The translations under genes and the position numbers were made by a program. Below, in pieces: positions 17,922-25,790 of a stretch of 34,425 bases of DNA. How positions within the stretch are numbered: position 1 is the first letter of the stretch; each line of letters begins with the position of its first letter. The DNA is taken from contig JAFXGR010000152.1 of NCBI GenBank assembly GCA_017520155.1, positions 1 to 34,425 on the forward strand, written 5' to 3'. The stretch comes from Lachnospiraceae bacterium (GTDB taxonomy: Bacteria > Bacillota > Clostridia > Lachnospirales > Lachnospiraceae). The notes beneath the pieces were generated by a model, which was not told where the DNA came from, did no database searches, and was given only the letters and a program-made list of their open reading frames with translations.

Positions 17922-18626
17922 ATGAAAAAACTATTGTTAATATTAGGTATGATCACCTGTATGCTTGGCCTTACTGCCTGTGCAAAAAATGTGGAATCAG
18001 CAGTAGATTACGGCATCACGGATGAGATGGCGCAACAGTATGCTGAAGGCTTAATCAATTCCATAAATGAAATTGTGTTAACAGGTCAGGAAGCACAGTA
18101 TAAGTCTGATGCAGTGATTTTTGGTGCATTAGAGAATTATAAAAAGGCACTTCCGGATATGGGTGATTATCAGTCAGTTTTAGAGACTACAGTTACATAT
18201 AACAAGGACATTATTATCAACACAGTAATTCAGGGAAGCTTACGTCAGGCAAAAGTAGAAATTATGCTGGATGGCGAAGAGCTGATTCCTATTAGTGTCA
18301 GCACCAATGTAATCTACTCCTTTGGAGAAATGATGACAAAGGCAGCCCTCAATACCATCATGGGAATGGGAACTGTATTTGTAGTTTTAATTATTATTAT
18401 TGTTTTGATTTCCTCTTTTACACTTATTAATAAAGCCCAGAATAAAGAGGACGTCAAAAAAGAAGTTGTAAAACCTGCACCTGCACCGACAGCAGTACCG
18501 GTGGAGGAATCAGAAGATCTTAGTGATGATTTGGAACTGGTGGCAGTAATTGCAGCGGCCATTGCAGCCTATGAAGGAAAAGCTTCTGCAGATGGCTATG
18601 TGGTAAGAAGTTTAAGAAAACGATAA
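17922..18626 (+). CDS. OadG-type gamma subunit fused to a lipoprotein domain
   Basis: A 234-aa protein with an unusual build. The signal peptide ends in the lipobox LTAC (Cys20). An extracellular domain of about 125 residues follows (about 21-145), which I do not recognise. Then comes a membrane helix (about 147-170), a Lys/Pro-rich linker (PAPAPTAVP) and a C-terminal OadG-like tail (LELVAVIAAAIAAYEG... VVRSLRKR). Canonical OadG is about 80-100 aa, a single helix plus a cytosolic tail that joins the alpha and beta subunits. The tail here should do the same job, while the N-terminal half lies outside the cell. The start at 17922 is chosen for the lipoprotein signal; ATG 17910 overlaps the AAAGGA site. 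Confidence 0.8.
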   Translation: MKKLLLILGMITCMLGLTACAKNVESAVDYGITDEMAQQYAEGLINSINEIVLTGQEAQYKSDAVIFGALENYKKALPDMGDYQSVLETTVTYNKDIIINTVIQGSLRQAKVEIMLDGEELIPISVSTNVIYSFGEMMTKAALNTIMGMGTVFVVLIIIIVLISSFTLINKAQNKEDVKKEVVKPAPAPTAVPVEESEDLSDDLELVAVIAAAIAAYEGKASADGYVVRSLRKR

Positions 18627-18666
18627 TTTAACAAGATAGAAAGTATCCATAGGAGGAGAATAAAAA

Positions 18667-19050
18667 ATGAAAAGTTATACAATTACCGTAAATGGAAACG
18701 TATATGATGTAGTAGTAGAAGAAGGTGCAGGTGCATCTGCAGCAGCACCTAAGGTAGCCCCTGCAGCACCTAAGGCAGCCCCTGTAGCAGCACCTAAAGC
18801 AGCTCCTGCAGCACCTAAGGCAGCAGCCGGAGCAGGAAGTGTACGTGTGGAAGCCGGAGCAGCAGGTAAGGTATTTAAAATCGAAGCACCTGTAGGTACA
18901 GCGGTGAAAAAAGGTGATGCAGTGGTAATTATTGAAGCAATGAAAATGGAGATTCCTGTTGTTGCTCCTCAGGACGGAACCGTAGCAAGTATTGATGTGG
19001 CAGTAGGAGATGCTGTAGAAGCAGGCGGATTACTGGCAACATTAAACTAA
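18667..19050 (+). CDS. Biotin carboxyl carrier protein (1.3S/decarboxylase type)
   Basis: A 127-aa carrier that shuttles CO2 on biotin between the carboxyltransferases and the membrane pump. The N terminus (MKSYTITVNGNVYDVVVEE) is typical of the 1.3S family. A flexible Ala/Pro/Lys linker of about 35 residues is built from repeated APKAAP-like units (about 26-57). The C-terminal biotinyl domain carries EAMKMEIP, with the biotin lysine in the AMKM motif at about residue 94. AGGAGG lies upstream. It is separate from both carboxyltransferases, whereas in many OadA proteins the biotin domain is fused. Confidence 0.95.
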   Translation: MKSYTITVNGNVYDVVVEEGAGASAAAPKVAPAAPKAAPVAAPKAAPAAPKAAAGAGSVRVEAGAAGKVFKIEAPVGTAVKKGDAVVIIEAMKMEIPVVAPQDGTVASIDVAVGDAVEAGGLLATLN

Positions 19051-19088
19051 GCGGTGATGAACTTAAAATCCATAGGAGGATAACTTAA

Positions 19089-20240
19089 ATGGAATACGTA
19101 GCAAGTACTTTAACCAACCTAGTGCATCAGACAGCATTTTTCAACTTAACGGTTGGAAACTACATTATGATTGCAGTAGCTTGTGTTTTCCTTTATTTGG
19201 CTATCGCAAAAGAGTTTGAACCTCTTCTTTTGCTTCCCATAGCCTTTGGTATGCTGCTGGTTAACATTTATCCGGATATTATGCTCCATGCAGAAGATTC
19301 GGCAAATGGAATCGGTGGTTTACTGTATTATTTCTATATTTTAGATGAATGGGCCATTCTTCCTTCTCTTATTTTTATGGGAGTAGGAGCTATGACAGAC
19401 TTTGGGCCATTAATTGCAAATCCTAAGAGCTTCCTTTTAGGAGCATCAGCCCAGTTTGGTATTTTTATGGCATATTTTGGAGCTATCGCTTTAGGATTTA
19501 ATGATAAGGCAGCGGCAGCTATTTCCATTATTGGTGGTGCTGACGGACCTACCTCTATTTTCCTTGCAGGTAAATTAGGGCAGACCTCTCTCTTGGGACC
19601 TATAGCAGTGGCGGCATATTCTTATATGTCTTTAGTACCTATTATTCAGCCTCCGGTAATGAAGCTGTTAACCACAGAAAAAGAACGTAAAATTAAGATG
19701 GAACAGCTTCGTCCCGTATCTAAGCTGGAAAAAATTTTGTTCCCCATTATCATTACTATTGTAGTATGTTTAATTCTTCCTACAACAGCTCCCTTGGTTG
19801 GCATGTTGATGTTAGGAAACCTGTTTAAAGAATCAGGAGTAGTTAGACAATTAACAGAAACAGCTTCCAATGCGATGATGTATATCGTAGTAATTTTACT
19901 GGGTACCTCAGTAGGGGCAACTACCAGTGCAGAAGCATTTTTAAATCTTGATACAATTAAAATCGTAGTTTTAGGTTTAATTGCCTTTGTCTTTGGTACA
20001 GCAGCCGGAGTATTGTTCGGTAAATTAATGTGCTGGGCAACAAAAGGTAAGGTTAACCCATTGATTGGTTCTGCAGGTGTATCAGCAGTTCCTATGGCGG
20101 CAAGAGTTTCTCAGAAGGTTGGTGCGGAAGCAGACCCTACCAACTTCTTGTTAATGCATGCTATGGGACCTAACGTAGCAGGTGTTATCGGTACAGCTGT
20201 TGCAGCAGGTACCTTCATGGCTATCTTTGGAGTATTCTAA
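19089..20240 (+). CDS. oadB: Na+-translocating decarboxylase beta subunit
   Basis: Integral membrane pump subunit (383 aa, about nine hydrophobic segments). It decarboxylates carboxybiotin and exports Na+ using the released energy. The signature [16 protein letters not shown] is present, with the conserved Asp at residue 152, and the C-terminal region [12 protein letters not shown] is typical. The family is shared by oxaloacetate (OadB), methylmalonyl-CoA (MmdB) and glutaconyl-CoA (GcdB) decarboxylases, so the name does not fix the substrate. AGGAGG precedes the ATG. A 136-base gap with a weak stem (20309-20314 with 20330-20335) follows before the last gene of the cluster. Confidence 0.94.
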   Translation: MEYVASTLTNLVHQTAFFNLTVGNYIMIAVACVFLYLAIAKEFEPLLLLPIAFGMLLVNIYPDIMLHAEDSANGIGGLLYYFYILDEWAILPSLIFMGVGAMTDFGPLIANPKSFLLGASAQFGIFMAYFGAIALGFNDKAAAAISIIGGADGPTSIFLAGKLGQTSLLGPIAVAAYSYMSLVPIIQPPVMKLLTTEKERKIKMEQLRPVSKLEKILFPIIITIVVCLILPTTAPLVGMLMLGNLFKESGVVRQLTETASNAMMYIVVILLGTSVGATTSAEAFLNLDTIKIVVLGLIAFVFGTAAGVLFGKLMCWATKGKVNPLIGSAGVSAVPMAARVSQKVGAEADPTNFLLMHAMGPNVAGVIGTAVAAGTFMAIFGVF

Positions 20241-20376
20241 GAAGTCCTATACTGCTTTTGGAAAACCTCTGTCAGATGGCAGGAATATTAAAATCATAAG
20301 CTCGGTACAGGAAACCTTTAGGTAAGTGTTTTCCTTAGAAAAGAGTTTTGAATTATTGATATAAGGAGAATTGGAA

Positions 20377-21804
20377 ATGTCAGAAATCGTAAAAAAACCA
20401 ATTGGTATTACAGAAACTATATTACGTGATGCTCATCAGTCCTTAATTGCTACAAGAATGCCTACCAGTTTAATGCTTCCTATTTTAGATAAAATGGATC
20501 AGGTAGGATACCATTCTGTGGAATGTTGGGGGGGGGCAACTTTCGATGCTTCTCTTCGTTTCTTAAAGGAAGATCCATGGGATCGTTTAAGAAAAATCAG
20601 AGACGGTTTGAAAAAAACAAAAACACAGATGCTGTTTCGTGGACAGAATATTTTAGGATATCGTCCTTATGCAGATGACGTAGTACATAATTTTGTACAG
20701 AAATCTGTTGCAAACGGTATTGATATTATTCGTATCTTTGACTGTTTAAATGACCTTCGTAACTTACAGGCAGCAGTAGATGCTACAAATAAGATTAAGC
20801 AGACAGAAGGAAGAGGACATGCGCAGATTGCACTTTCCTATACCTTGGGAGATGCTTATACCTTAGAATACTGGACCACAATGGCAAAACGCATTGAAGA
20901 AATGGGTGCAGATTCCATTTGTATCAAGGATATGGCAGGACTTTTAGTTCCTTATAAGGCAACTGAACTTGTATCTGCGATGAAGAGTGTAACAAAGCTT
21001 CCTATTCAGTTACATACTCATTACACTTCAGGTGTTGCAAGTATGACTTACTTAAAGGCTGTAGAAGCAGGAGTAGACGTTATCGATTGTGCTATGTCTC
21101 CTTTTGCATTGGGAACAAGTCAGCCGGCAACTGAAGTTATGGCTGAAACCTTTAAGGGAACTCCTTATGATCCCGGATTTGATCAGAACTTACTGGCAGA
21201 AATCGCAGATTACTTCAGACCATACAGAGATGAATGTCTTGCCAGCGGTCTTTTAAATCCTAAGGTAATGGGTGTAGATATTAAGACATTATTATATCAG
21301 GTACCCGGCGGTATGTTATCTAACATGGTTAGCCAGTTGAAAGAACAGAACGCAGAAGACAGATACTATGATGTATTGAAAGAAATTCCTGAAGTTCGTA
21401 AAGACCTTGGTGAACCACCATTGGTAACACCTTCTTCTCAGATTGTTGGTACTCAGGCTGTATTTAATGTACTTCTTGGAGAAAGATATAAAATGGCAAC
21501 AAAGGAAACAAAGGCAGTTCTTCGTGGAGAGTACGGACAGACGGTTAAGCCTATGAGCCAGGAAGTAATTGACAAGGTTATTCCGGGAGAAGAAAGAATT
21601 ACTTGTCGTCCTGCAGACCTTATTGAAAACGAAATGGATAAATTAGAAGCTGAAATGAAGGAATGGAAGCAGCAGGATGAGGATATCTTATCCTATGCGT
21701 TATTCCCTCAGGTAGCTACTGACTTCTTTAAATATCGTCAGGCACAGCAGGAAAAAGTGGATATGACACAGGCAGATACAGCAAACGGTGCTTATCCTGT
21801 ATAA
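20377..21804 (+). CDS. Pyruvate/oxaloacetate carboxyltransferase (5S type), no biotin domain
   Basis: TIM-barrel carboxyltransferase, 475 aa, of the HMGL-like family (OadA / transcarboxylase 5S). It exchanges CO2 between oxaloacetate or pyruvate and biotin. Visible are RDAHQSLIATRM with metal-binding Asp18; CIKDMAGLL with Lys184, the expected carboxylated lysine; and LHTHYTSG with His213 and His215. The C-terminal conserved PYCT region follows (PGGMLSNMVSQL ... PLVTPSSQIVGTQA). The protein ends without the biotinyl domain found in full OadA, so it must use the separate carrier encoded upstream. The start at 20377 has AAGGAG at 20363-20368; TTG 20371 is too near that site. A large palindrome follows. 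Confidence 0.95.
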   Translation: MSEIVKKPIGITETILRDAHQSLIATRMPTSLMLPILDKMDQVGYHSVECWGGATFDASLRFLKEDPWDRLRKIRDGLKKTKTQMLFRGQNILGYRPYADDVVHNFVQKSVANGIDIIRIFDCLNDLRNLQAAVDATNKIKQTEGRGHAQIALSYTLGDAYTLEYWTTMAKRIEEMGADSICIKDMAGLLVPYKATELVSAMKSVTKLPIQLHTHYTSGVASMTYLKAVEAGVDVIDCAMSPFALGTSQPATEVMAETFKGTPYDPGFDQNLLAEIADYFRPYRDECLASGLLNPKVMGVDIKTLLYQVPGGMLSNMVSQLKEQNAEDRYYDVLKEIPEVRKDLGEPPLVTPSSQIVGTQAVFNVLLGERYKMATKETKAVLRGEYGQTVKPMSQEVIDKVIPGEERITCRPADLIENEMDKLEAEMKEWKQQDEDILSYALFPQVATDFFKYRQAQQEKVDMTQADTANGAYPV

Positions 21805-21815
21805 AAAAATAATGA

Positions 21816-21867
21816 TCAAGAAATAATATGGGGACATTCCTTGGAATGTCCCCATATTATTTCTTGA
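21816..21867. terminator. 52-base palindrome (25-bp arms), probable bidirectional terminator
   Basis: Bases 21816-21840 are the exact reverse complement of 21843-21867, with only TT between. The GC-rich core GGGGACATTCC/GGAATGTCCCC is followed on either strand by an ATATTATTTCTT tail, a modest U-rich tract, so termination in both directions is plausible. Perfection over 25 bp is more than a terminator needs. A mobile palindromic repeat is an alternative. Confidence 0.65.
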
Positions 21868-21892
21868 CTAAGATAAGTAAAAGGGTTAAAAA
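21864..21892 (+). promoter_or_regulatory. Candidate promoter of the rpiR-type gene
   Basis: TTGACT (21864-21869), 17-base spacer, TAAAAA (21887-21892). The -35 box overlaps the last bases of the preceding palindrome. The -10 is imperfect. Confidence 0.4.
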
Positions 21893-21933
21893 TAAATAAG
21901 GAAGCAGATTACACAAAAGCGGGAGGTGCCGGC

Positions 21934-22866
21934 ATGTGGAAAGAAAAGGAACTGGATATTATTGAACTCATTGATCGTCATTATGTAAAAATGAGTAAAA
22001 GCCATAAAAAAATTGCAGAATTTATTAAAGAGCACTACGACCAGGCCGTTTTTATGACAGCATCCAAAATAGGCAGCCTTCTGCAGATTAGTGAATCTAC
22101 GGTAGTAAGATTTGCCTATGGTCTTGGATTTGAAGGCTATCCTGATTTTCAAAAAGAATTAGCTGAATGGGTAAAAAATAAGCTGAATACCGTATCAAAG
22201 ATGGGAGCAAAATACGGCAATAGCTCCAGGTCTGAAATTTTAACCTCAGTCCTTCATTCCGATATGGAAAAAATAGCCCATACCTTGGAGATGGTAGACA
22301 GTGCAGCCTTTGAAGCGGCCATAGATTCTATTCTTGAAGCAAAAACCGTTTATATTGTGGGAATAAGAACATGTGAGCCACTGGCAGATTTTTTGAGTTT
22401 TTATTTAAACATGATTCGGGGAAGTGTGGTACAGTTAAAAACCACCAGCGCCAGTGAAATGTTTGAACAGATGATCAGAATTGATGAAAAGGATGTGTTG
22501 ATCGGTATTAGTTTTCCCAGATATTCCATGAGAACACTAAAGGCAATGGAATTTGCCAATGATCGAAATGCCAAGGTAATTGCCATTACCGACTCCATTC
22601 ATTCTCCTATGAATTTATATTCCTCCTGTAATTTGTTGGCAAGAAGTGATATGGTATCCATTGTAGATTCTCTTGTTGCCCCCTTAAGTCTGATTAATGC
22701 TTTAGTGGTGGCTTTATGTATGAAATGTCCTCAGGAGGTTAAGAAAAATTTATCCAATCTGGAAGAGGCTTGGAACAATTATCAGGTTTATCTTAATGAT
22801 GAAATCAATTTTATTGATCAGGCACCGGTTTTGGATTATCCTTTAACAGATAAAAAGGAGAGATAA
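21934..22866 (+). CDS. RpiR/MurR family transcriptional regulator
   Basis: DNA-binding regulator of 310 aa. An N-terminal helix-turn-helix domain of RpiR type (about 1-77) includes the recognition region MTASKIGSLLQISESTVVRF. A SIS phosphosugar-binding domain follows (about 125-265; YIVGIRTCEPLADFL, then LIGISFPRYSMRT). Family members sense sugar phosphates and control sugar or amino-sugar genes. The ligand here is unknown and no sugar operon is adjacent. The ATG has GGGAGG (21921-21926). The next gene starts two bases after the stop, so it leads the flavoprotein-cmk-ispH-S1 run. Confidence 0.93.
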   Translation: MWKEKELDIIELIDRHYVKMSKSHKKIAEFIKEHYDQAVFMTASKIGSLLQISESTVVRFAYGLGFEGYPDFQKELAEWVKNKLNTVSKMGAKYGNSSRSEILTSVLHSDMEKIAHTLEMVDSAAFEAAIDSILEAKTVYIVGIRTCEPLADFLSFYLNMIRGSVVQLKTTSASEMFEQMIRIDEKDVLIGISFPRYSMRTLKAMEFANDRNAKVIAITDSIHSPMNLYSSCNLLARSDMVSIVDSLVAPLSLINALVVALCMKCPQEVKKNLSNLEEAWNNYQVYLNDEINFIDQAPVLDYPLTDKKER

Positions 22867-22868
22867 GA

Positions 22869-24140
22869 GTGAAAACAGAAACTGAGATTTTAGTAGTAGG
22901 AGCAGGTGCTGCAGGAATGATGGCAGCAATTGCAGCGGCAGAAGAAGGTGCTCAGGTACTGCTTTTAGAAAGAAATGACAGAGCAGGAAGAAAAATATTT
23001 ATTACAGGAAAGGGAAGATGTAATGTAACCAATGCCTGTGATACAGAGGAACTTTTTTCTTATATTATCAGTAATGAAAAATTTATGTATAGTGCTCTTT
23101 ATCAGTTTCATAATCATCAGATAATGGAATTTTTTGAATCAAAGGGCTGTCCCTTAAAGGTGGAAAGAGGAAACCGGGTTTTTCCCGTTTCTGATCATTC
23201 CTCTGATGTAATTAAGGTATTGACTCAATATATGGAAAAGCTTAAGGTAAAGGTACGATACCATACCTTGGTAGAAGATATTCTTATAGGAGAAGAAGGA
23301 AAAATTAAAGGTGTACTTTTAGATAGCGGAGAACAAATTTTTGCAAAAAAAGTCATTCTTGGCACAGGTGGTCTTTCCTATGCACCCACCGGCTCTGATG
23401 GAAAAATGTTAAAAATATTGGAGCATCACGGTCATCAGCTTGTGGAACCAAAGCCTGCCTTGGTACCCTTTGAATTAAAAGAAAATCTGGGAGAAAAACT
23501 TCAGGGATTATCTTTAAAAAATGTTTCCTTAACAGTAAAAAACGGAAAAAAAATCCTGTTTCAGGGGTTTGGAGAAATGTTGTTTACCCATTTTGGAATC
23601 AGTGGTCCTTTGGTATTAAGTGCCAGCAGTTACTATGCTAAAAAGGCTTACGGGAAAGAAGTATCAGCTGTGTTAGACCTTAAGCCTGCCTTGGATTTGG
23701 AACAGCTGGATAAACGGATCTTACGTGATTTTGAGGAAAATCAGAATAAACAGTTTAAAAATGCTTTGGATAAATTGTTGCCTGCAAAATTAATTCCTGT
23801 TATCATTGAATACAGTGGTATAATGCCGGAAAAAAAGGTTAACGAAATTACAAAGGAAGAAAGGAAAAGACTGGTCTTTCTTTTAAAAAATTTTGAAATG
23901 ACCATAACAGGAACAAGAAGCTTCAGAGAAGCCATTGTGACTCAGGGAGGGGTACGGGTAAAGGAAGTAAATCCCTCCACCATGGAATCAAAAATAATCC
24001 CGGGTTTGTATCTGGCAGGAGAGATGCTGGATATTGATGCAGTTACCGGAGGATATAATATTACGCTTGCATGGTCCACAGGGCACCTGGCAGGCAATAA
24101 TGCAGCATGGTCATGTAAGGCGGAAAAAGGAACAGTTTAG
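22869..24140 (+). CDS. HI0933-family NAD(P)/FAD-dependent oxidoreductase
   Basis: Flavoprotein of 423 aa in the HI0933/YhiN/BaiN family. The N-terminal dinucleotide fold shows VGAGAAGMMAAIAAAEEG with GAGAAG at 11-16. The family signature follows: ERNDRAGRKIFITGKGRCNVTN. The C terminus has PGLYLAGEMLDIDAVTGGYN and LAWSTGHLAG, the FAD-contacting end. The physiological reaction of most members is unknown. One relative, BaiN, is reported in gut bile-acid metabolism, but that does not transfer by family alone. The start is GTG, 2 bases after the rpiR-type stop, with AAGGAGAG just upstream, so the two are probably co-translated. Confidence 0.9.
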   Translation: MKTETEILVVGAGAAGMMAAIAAAEEGAQVLLLERNDRAGRKIFITGKGRCNVTNACDTEELFSYIISNEKFMYSALYQFHNHQIMEFFESKGCPLKVERGNRVFPVSDHSSDVIKVLTQYMEKLKVKVRYHTLVEDILIGEEGKIKGVLLDSGEQIFAKKVILGTGGLSYAPTGSDGKMLKILEHHGHQLVEPKPALVPFELKENLGEKLQGLSLKNVSLTVKNGKKILFQGFGEMLFTHFGISGPLVLSASSYYAKKAYGKEVSAVLDLKPALDLEQLDKRILRDFEENQNKQFKNALDKLLPAKLIPVIIEYSGIMPEKKVNEITKEERKRLVFLLKNFEMTITGTRSFREAIVTQGGVRVKEVNPSTMESKIIPGLYLAGEMLDIDAVTGGYNITLAWSTGHLAGNNAAWSCKAEKGTV

Positions 24141-24201
24141 TCAAAAATAATCTTAGCCCATTGGTTCTAAGAGAAAGAGCAACGATAGAGAAAGGAGTGG
24201 G

Positions 24202-24217
24202 GGTAACTAAAGTTACC
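24202..24217 (+). promoter_or_regulatory. Hairpin between the ribosome site and start of cmk
   Basis: GGTAACT and AGTTACC form a perfect 7-bp dyad with two bases between. It lies after a strong AAAGGAG (24191-24197) and before ATG 24233. The 35-base gap is too long for normal initiation; folding of the hairpin would shorten it. Alternatively translation starts elsewhere. Confidence 0.35.
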
Positions 24218-24232
24218 ACCAAAATACTTATT

Positions 24233-24916
24233 ATGGGATATAGTATAGCTATTGACGGTCCTGCAGGAGCAGGGAAAAGTACCATTGCCAAAGAAGTAGC
24301 AAAAAAACTGGGATTTATTTATGTGGATACAGGAGCCATGTATCGTGCCATGGCCTTGTTTTTTTTGCGCAGAGGAATTTCCCCTGAGGATACAAAAAGA
24401 ATTGAAGAGGAATGTGAACAGGTAAACATATCCATTCAATATCAGCAGGGTGTACAGGTAGTACTGTTAAACGGAGAAAATGTGAATCATTTAATCCGTA
24501 CTGAGGAGGTAGGAAAAATGGCTTCTGCCACCAGTACAAACGGACAGGTAAGAAGGAAGCTGGTAGCTCTTCAGCAGGAACTGGCACAGTCTTGCTGTGT
24601 GGTAATGGATGGAAGAGACATTGGGACCTGTGTTTTGCCAAGTGCAGATGTAAAAGTTTACCTTACGGCAGACAGTAAAGTTCGGGCAAAGAGAAGATAT
24701 CTTGAATTAAAGGAAAAAGGGGAAGTTTGTGATCTAAATACCATAGAGGAAGATATTAAAGCAAGAGATCTTCAGGATATGAATCGTAAAATCAGTCCCT
24801 TAAGACAGGCCCAGGATGCTGTGTTAATTGACAGTTCTCAGTTAAGCCCCCAGGAAGTAATGGAGAAAATTTATTTACTGGTACAGGAAACCGGATATAG
24901 AGAAAATAAAGAATAG
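24233..24916 (+). CDS. cmk: Cytidylate kinase
   Basis: Phosphorylates CMP and dCMP with ATP. The product is 227 aa. The P-loop GPAGAGKST is at residues 9-17, followed by YVDTGAMYRA, the NMP-binding region (IRTEEVGKMASATS), VVMDGRDIGT and RARDLQDMNR-like C-terminal contacts (KARDLQDMNRKISP). Start ATG 24233 is chosen because the family begins M-x-Y-S-I-A-I-D-G. No ribosome site lies directly before it; the nearest strong one is 35 bases away across a hairpin. An in-frame GTG at 24197, overlapping that site, would give a 12-residue extension. ispH follows after 13 bases. Confidence 0.95.
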   Translation: MGYSIAIDGPAGAGKSTIAKEVAKKLGFIYVDTGAMYRAMALFFLRRGISPEDTKRIEEECEQVNISIQYQQGVQVVLLNGENVNHLIRTEEVGKMASATSTNGQVRRKLVALQQELAQSCCVVMDGRDIGTCVLPSADVKVYLTADSKVRAKRRYLELKEKGEVCDLNTIEEDIKARDLQDMNRKISPLRQAQDAVLIDSSQLSPQEVMEKIYLLVQETGYRENKE

Positions 24917-24929
24917 AAAGTGGTAAAAA

Positions 24930-25790
24930 ATGGAAGTTGTAAGAGCTGAAAGTGCAGGCTTTTGCTTTGGTGTGGAAAAAGCAATGGAAAAGGCCTACCG
25001 ACAGATTGAGAAAAAAGCAAAGGACGGAGATAAAATATATACCTTCGGTCCCTTAATACATAATGAAGAAGTGGTAAAAGAACTAAAACAAAAAGGTGTT
25101 GAGGTAATTGACTCTGTAGAGGAATTAAAAGAAATTAAGGAAGGTAGCGTAATTATCCGTTCCCATGGAGTAAGCAGAGAAATTTATCATATTCTGGAAG
25201 AACGGGGAGTAGAATGCATTGATGCAACCTGTCCTTTTGTAAAGCGTATTCATAAAATAGTGGAAAAGGAAAGTGAACAGGGGAAGAAAATTATTATTAT
25301 CGGCAATGACGGCCACCCGGAAGTAGAGGGAATAAAAGACTGGTGTCATAGTCCTGCTATAGTAATCGAAAGCAAAGAAGATGCCCTGAATTTTACTTTT
25401 GAAGAAGGGGAAAAGCTTTGCATTGTATCACAAACGACATTTAATTACAATAAATTTCAAGAATTGGTTGAAATTTTTAAGAAAAGAGGTTATGATATTA
25501 GTGTTGTGAACACTATATGCAATGCCACAGAAGAGCGTCAGACAGCAGCAAGGGAATTAGCAGCCAAAGCAGATGTTATGATTGTCATCGGTGGTATCAA
25601 TAGTTCCAATACTCGTAAGTTATACGAGATATGTAAAAGTGAGTGTGAGGATACTCACTTTATACAGACACTAGATGACTTGAATTTAGATCTTCCTAAA
25701 TCTGTCCGACTGGTGGGAATAACTGCAGGGGCATCAACCCCAAATAATATTATTGAGGAGGTTCAAAATTATGTCAGAATTAACTTTTGA
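24930..25790 (+). CDS. ispH: 4-hydroxy-3-methylbut-2-enyl diphosphate reductase
   Basis: Last enzyme of the MEP isoprenoid pathway; reduces HMBPP to IPP and DMAPP with an iron-sulfur cluster. The 286-aa protein has the three cluster cysteines Cys12 (GFCFGVE), Cys101 (DATCPFV) and Cys197 (NTICNAT). The substrate residues His44 (PLIHN), His79 (SHG), and His129/Glu131 (GHPEVEG) are present, as is SSNTRKLYEI. The last 20 bases overlap the start of the S1 gene in another frame. In several Clostridium species IspH and S1 are one fused protein; here they are separate but overlapping. Confidence 0.97.
   Translation: MEVVRAESAGFCFGVEKAMEKAYRQIEKKAKDGDKIYTFGPLIHNEEVVKELKQKGVEVIDSVEELKEIKEGSVIIRSHGVSREIYHILEERGVECIDATCPFVKRIHKIVEKESEQGKKIIIIGNDGHPEVEGIKDWCHSPAIVIESKEDALNFTFEEGEKLCIVSQTTFNYNKFQELVEIFKKRGYDISVVNTICNATEERQTAARELAAKADVMIVIGGINSSNTRKLYEICKSECEDTHFIQTLDDLNLDLPKSVRLVGITAGASTPNNIIEEVQNYVRINF

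Noticed and set aside
18730..18835. CRISPR-like or tandem repeat array
   Set aside because: The repeats are coding, in frame, and form the Ala/Pro linker of the biotin carrier.
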